Assembly (NCBI GenBank): GCA_008694505.1
Contig: VZDJ01007747.1
Location: forward strand, 28,244,679 to 28,308,678
Direction: 5' to 3'
DNA: 64,000 nucleotides
Origin: Cyanoderma ruficeps
Taxonomy: Eukaryota; Chordata; Aves; Passeriformes; Timaliidae
The first letter of the stretch is position 1. Each line of letters begins with the position of its first letter. Position numbers and translations under genes: made by a program. This document shows positions 59,521 through 64,000 of the stretch, in pieces. A model generated the notes under the pieces. It saw only the letters and a list, made by a program, of their open reading frames with translations, did not search any database and was not told the DNA's origin.

Positions 59521-62233
59521 GGTTTTTTTCTAGCATTTTCAATAAATATCAGATGTCCTATATATGAAATATTGCTTTTGGAGTACATCAAATATCATCA
59601 TGTAATTGCAGCTTTTGAAATCTAGAATGAAAAGTTTCAAAACAGTGAAATCTGAAATGAATGTCTCTTGAATTCCACCTTTGTGCATAGTATGCTCAAA
59701 AATGAATGTCCTACATGTGATACATTTTGTTTCTGATTCAAATAATCCTATTATTGCAAAAATACATGAACTGTAATTCTTAAATAGGCTATAATGGAAA
59801 GGGATTGGGGAAGAGAGGGCAAAAGAGCAGAGGGAAATGAAAAAGCTAATTGGTATTCGCTGTTTTCAACTGTTAGTATCCCCAAGCCTACCCCGTTTAA
59901 TTTTTTTTTTTTATTTAAAGTCAGAGTCTCTTTGTTATCTCATTACACTGCAATTATAACATACTCCAGTGCCAAGGACCCAGAATGATTCATCTGCATT
60001 GTTCATCAATCTAAACATTGCACTAGCACTAAATGCAAGCTCAATCTGAACACATCAGACACTGCTTGCATGACTATTGTTATCATACTAATTCAATAGG
60101 TGAATAGTTTGGTGTTTACTAATGGTTATGAGAGTTTAATAAATAGACTTTATATTTTAATACATTAAGATAATTTCTAAAAACATGAACATCTTTTCCA
60201 TACATGACCAAATTTTTGTAGTTCCATATCATAAATCTTGCTGGCAACACTACATTACAGAAAAACTTGCTGCATCCTTGGATAGAATGAGACAGAAAAT
60301 GCAAACAAAATCCAAAAGCATTCTGTTTTGCATCTTTGCTTAGTTTATTTTGGAGCAGAAAATCTTAAGCAAAAACAGAAGTATATACATAGTGTGTGGA
60401 AGCATATGTGTAAAATCAAGCCAATAAATGTTTTCCTCATTGAAATCCCAAATAACCTACTGTGCTAAAGACAGTGACAAAACTGAAAGCACAGATTAGG
60501 CTAGGCTTTCCAAATTCAGAAGGCAGTGGTGGAAAAACAGCAGAGTTCAAGGATTGAGAAGTTCTTAAAAAAAACTGATAGAGTTATCTTAAAATTTCTG
60601 CTGGCAATTTTGCTTAGGCCTGAAAAAACCTACTGTGATCTCAAAAATGTTTTTTCACTCTTAACAAATCCTCAAACTTGGGTTTATATAAACAATATAT
60701 TTTTTCCCACATTATCTTTTGCCTCTTTTTAATAAGTTACATATTTGTAAGCATATTTTAGCTATTAATTGATGTCTAATAATCTGTTTCTAGCCTTTAT
60801 TGGGTTTTTTCCCAATGACTTCTAACAGATTATTTGCATCCTCTGCTGCTGATGAAGTAATGTAACAGTTCATGTCACTTTCATTCACCTGCTCACAGTG
60901 ATACAACAGCTGCTATTCTGCAAGGTACTGTACTGAAATATCTCGCTAAGAAAATCTGAGTTGAATCAAGATTACAGTTATTTGTAACTATTTTGGTTTT
61001 TTGATTAATGTGATATACTTGTAAAGTCCTAATAAAGACAGAGCTCAGGTACTGTGACATGTAAATTAGACAAATATGAAGATTAGACAGCTGTGACAGC
61101 TGTGTAGACATGACACGGGGGATTTAGGGTGGGTTTACAGGAAAAAAGAGCCACATTACTCAGTGAAATAACCTGAAATTTATTTATTAAGCAGTATGGA
61201 TTTAGCAGGTGAATAGCAATGACTATTGTAAAGCTTCTAGTATAGGATTTCTATGCTATGGCACTCACAAGATGACAAGGATCATGCCTCCCCAGCCCAG
61301 TTTAGCCAGCCAGCACAAACCACATAAACAGCTCTTGCTGATCAATATGTTTGAGTTTTGGATAGCATTCTGGCCCATACCAGTTGCCCATGCCCATGCA
61401 CAGACCCCTTTTCCCCTCACTCATGAAGGTTATTGTCTTAACAGTATATTTGTTTAAAATTATATAATTAGACTAAGTCAAGGATGGTATTGCTAGTTTC
61501 ATAACTCAAGGCCAACTTCTTTGGCTTTCCCTATATATAAAACCAATTAGTGGCTTTTTTCAAAGTTACTATCAGCTTCTGGTTTCCTATTCCAGATGTG
61601 GTAAAAAGATGCTAAGTCTGCTTCAATGCTATCTCAGCTCATACCAGAGTACTTTAGAGTTAGAAATCAGCAGATAGTATGAGGATATCTTGGCCTCATT
61701 TTATTACATTAAAGTTCTCAAACTTTTTAGTTCATAACAATCCCTAACAAAGATATAATCAAAAGCTAAAACCAACAAAACCCACCTTTATAGCACAGTT
61801 GATCTATATATTTTCTGCAATAGAGGTAGTCTCATGCATATACATAGAGGAATGTGTGATGTTAACACAGCTATGAGTTTCTTTCTTTTTCTAGGAAAAA
61901 TGTTAAGATTTTGTCCTACTTGAGCATTCAGGCTGCTGTGTCAGGGCCTCATCATCACACAACAACAACAGAGAGTAAGCTAGAAAATTTTAGCTAAGAT
62001 TAGACACAATATTTGAATTTGTCCAGGCTAGGGTTGCAATCTTGTTGACTGTTTTTCATTTTTATTCAATTACAACTATCATCGTTTCCATGTTATTTTG
62101 ACCAAATAATCTTTCCTATTTTTTCAGTCAGAAAATATTTTAAAAAACCCTAAAACTCAAAAGCCACACTGCTTTCCCAGCTGCAGATAATAACTTATTT
62201 TTTAAATTCTATGAAAATATTGTATAAATCAAT
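59521..62233. other. AT-rich unique DNA
   Basis: No recognised element. GACAGCTGTGACAGCTGTG at 61086-61104 holds two CAGCTG E-box-like hexamers 9 bp apart, of unknown significance. Confidence 0.55.
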
Positions 62234-62258
62234 ACAGTTGTCAGTGCCTGACAACTGT
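62234..62258. repeat. Perfect 11-bp hairpin, 3-nt loop
   Basis: ACAGTTGTCAG (62234-62244) pairs with CTGACAACTGT (62248-62258) around the loop TGC. Confidence 0.97.
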
Positions 62259-63559
62259 CCTGAGCTGAGCCAAAATGACTCATAAATAATCATGAATAAT
62301 AACTTCTTAGTATTCAGACAAGACTTTTATTTAGTCTATATTTTTCTTTAATTATGGAAATAATATAAAATATAAAAATCACAGAAAATGTACATTTGTT
62401 ATGAGTATGCTGTAACAGTATTTCTTTCAAGTTTCTTCACTTACACCTTCAGTTTTCTTAGACATTCTGGCAGGTACACCACTATGATCCTCTGTCACTG
62501 CATTTCATCAGAGACTTATTAAATAATCCCATCTGCCTGAAGCAATAACTACTACAGGAATAAAGCGATTATCTATTGTTACCTGATTTGCACTTCCTCT
62601 AAATCTAATGAATTTAAACACATTTTACTTGGTGTAAAATATCACCATAACATTAAGAAGGTGTCATTTAAATATGTTCATACAATATCTACGATTCAAG
62701 CTAATATGTTTTGTGATATAAAAACTGGTCACTTAACGAAGCATGGAAAAGCAATTTGAATGAAAATGAGAAAAAAAATTAAAACTATTTTAAAATTACT
62801 TAAAAGTAGAGGAGATAGGTAACAAATGAGAACACATACAGTCTAAAAGCTGTTTCACATTGTGCATATATGAGGGTGGGGAGCCTAATACACAGACAAA
62901 ACCACCATCAAAATCAGATAGGAAAAACAGGCAATTAGATTGCAGCTTGAAGCCTACAATACTGAGAAGTCTTGATTCTCAGAAATTTCACGAGACAATT
63001 GTCATTTTAGTCACCTAACTAGCAACTGCAAGAGACTTGAATTTATTCAGTCATTGGATTGCAAGTTCATTCCAGAGGCCAGTTTGAAAATTTAAGATTT
63101 TTTTTAATTTTTCTTGCCTTGTGGTACAGAAAAATAAGGAATTTTCCTAGAGTACAGAGTACTTGATTCTGCTCATATAATTTCTTGGTTTACACATGAG
63201 ATGGGCCCAGGTCTGCACACACATTTTTTGATCCAGCAAGCATCACTCTGTGTTGGTCCAAAGAGGACTTTTAAGGGGACAAGAGGAAAGTACATGTCTA
63301 TATCCCTAGGCTGTGGAGTGGAAAAGTGATCTACACTGCAGCAGTGCACACAAAGTGCAGTAGCAATGCATGTTTGGCAGTGTCCATATAAGAATTAAGG
63401 GATGCATAGGGATGCACTTCTGTAGAATAAGAGTGTGATGGCGCAGAAAATTGGTAATTATCTTGCACTACTTTTACTCTTGTTCTAGTTGAATGAATAA
63501 TTTCAAGTTTTGAAAACAATGTTCACTATAGGGAATTGTCATTTAATACTAAAAAGCTA
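62259..63559. other. AT-rich unique DNA
   Basis: Nothing recognised. Confidence 0.6.
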
Positions 63560-63612
63560 CTTAGTTAACCACTAACTCTTAGGTAACCTCTTAACTTAGT
63601 TAACCAATGACT
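63560..63612. repeat. 17-18-bp tandem repeat, three copies
   Basis: CTTAGTTAACCACTAACT, CTTAGGTAACCTCTTAA and CTTAGTTAACCAATGACT follow one another directly. Copies 1 and 3 contain GTTAAC, the half-site core of HNF1-type binding sites. Confidence 0.9.
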
Positions 63613-64000
63613 CAACATAACAGCAGCTAAAGTTGGGATAAAACATTGTGATCAATTCCAGTAAATTAAATATGTGCAAAAAATATTTACTAAGCACAAA
63701 TGCAAAAGGAATGCAAGATGCTTTTTCTTCACATAGCTGAACACAGTAGATGAACTCAGGACTAAAAGATTTAGGTGTAAAATATCTAGTTCACACATCA
63801 AAATACATCAGAAAATTTACTAAACACTCCTGGAACAATACTGTGGAAAATACAGTAGAAGAAAGACTGGAAAGTAAACACCAGTACCAAAATCACTATT
63901 TTTTATCACAAGGGCAAGGAGTGTGCCTCTGACTTGCCCCACTGTGGCATACTTATTAGACTACTACTAGTAATGAAAACACCCTAAAAAACAAAAAAAA
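63613..64000. other. AT-rich unique DNA to window end
   Basis: Nothing recognised. The 60-codon frame at 63750-63932 has no motif. Confidence 0.6.

Noticed and set aside
1..64000. CRISPR arrays, operons, bacterial promoters, riboswitches or phage genes
   Set aside because: No regularly spaced repeats, ribosome-binding-site-led gene strings or prokaryotic genes exist. The repeats show that this is avian nuclear DNA.

Overview
The window is AT-rich vertebrate nuclear DNA and almost certainly comes from a bird. The main evidence is its interspersed repeats. There are several CR1 LINE fragments, some ending in the typical avian CR1 tail (TTGGAAGGGACCT-like on the reverse strand, CCTTCCAACTTGAGATATACTAT-like on the forward strand). 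There are also several copies of an avian endogenous-retrovirus LTR family that ends in GGTTAAACCATGACA or GGTTAAACCACAACA. Tracts of the CCAACCAACCAA type also fit a neoavian, possibly passerine, genome, but I cannot name the species. Nothing bacterial, plasmid-like or phage-like is present.

I see no confident protein-coding gene. Most open frames are 60-100 codons, have alternative starts, are unrelated to one another and lie in AT-rich DNA. The longest either fall inside repeats (CR1 at 48.2-48.9 and 57.8-58.3 kb, LTRs at 33.2-33.6, 38.7-39.1, 45.0-45.4 and 54.5-55.1 kb) or in GC-richer patches I cannot identify (10.1-10.5, 14.2-15.7 and 20.6-21.0 kb). The window is best read as the interior of a very large intron or a gene desert. 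A few short segments have splice-site-like borders and an open frame: 1856-1948 (+), a 12-nt microexon-like segment at 7772-7783 (+), 39523-39627 (+) and a 30-nt segment at 44086-44115 (-). I list them as candidates only, because 128 kb of searched strand produces such matches by chance.

Layout. 0-4 kb: unique DNA with an old reverse-strand CR1 tail at 2.7 kb. 4-14 kb: unique DNA, a 45-bp tandem duplication, an A/C-rich tract, a TG microsatellite, a 150-codon open frame near 10.3 kb, and a pyrimidine tract followed by two hairpins at 13.7-13.9 kb. 14-21 kb: GC-richer unclassified blocks and small tandem repeats. 21-33 kb: mostly unique AT-rich DNA with an LTR tail (24.7 kb) and a CR1 3' end (29.8 kb). 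33-40 kb: a reverse-strand solo LTR (33.4-33.9), an LTR 5' fragment (35.7) and a forward solo LTR (38.7-39.2). 45-52 kb: LTR tails at 45.1 and 51.8 kb flank a 1.3-kb CR1 reverse-transcriptase relic (48.0-49.35) and a reverse-strand CR1-like RT fragment (49.8). 54-59 kb: an LTR interrupted by a second LTR of a different family in the opposite orientation (54.45-55.64), a CR1 tail (56.6) and a CR1 3' half (57.8-58.6). 59-64 kb: unique DNA with one stretch that looks like a conserved non-coding element and a small three-copy TTAGTTAACC repeat.

The genes do not work together in any sense that can be shown here. The window mainly records retroelement insertions (CR1, and at least two LTR families) with one clear nested event. 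I found no convincing novel biological system. The most testable leads are the microexon-like segments, the single-N position at 54022 that sits directly behind an LTR-terminus-like motif, and several perfect short hairpins consistent with template-switch mutation.
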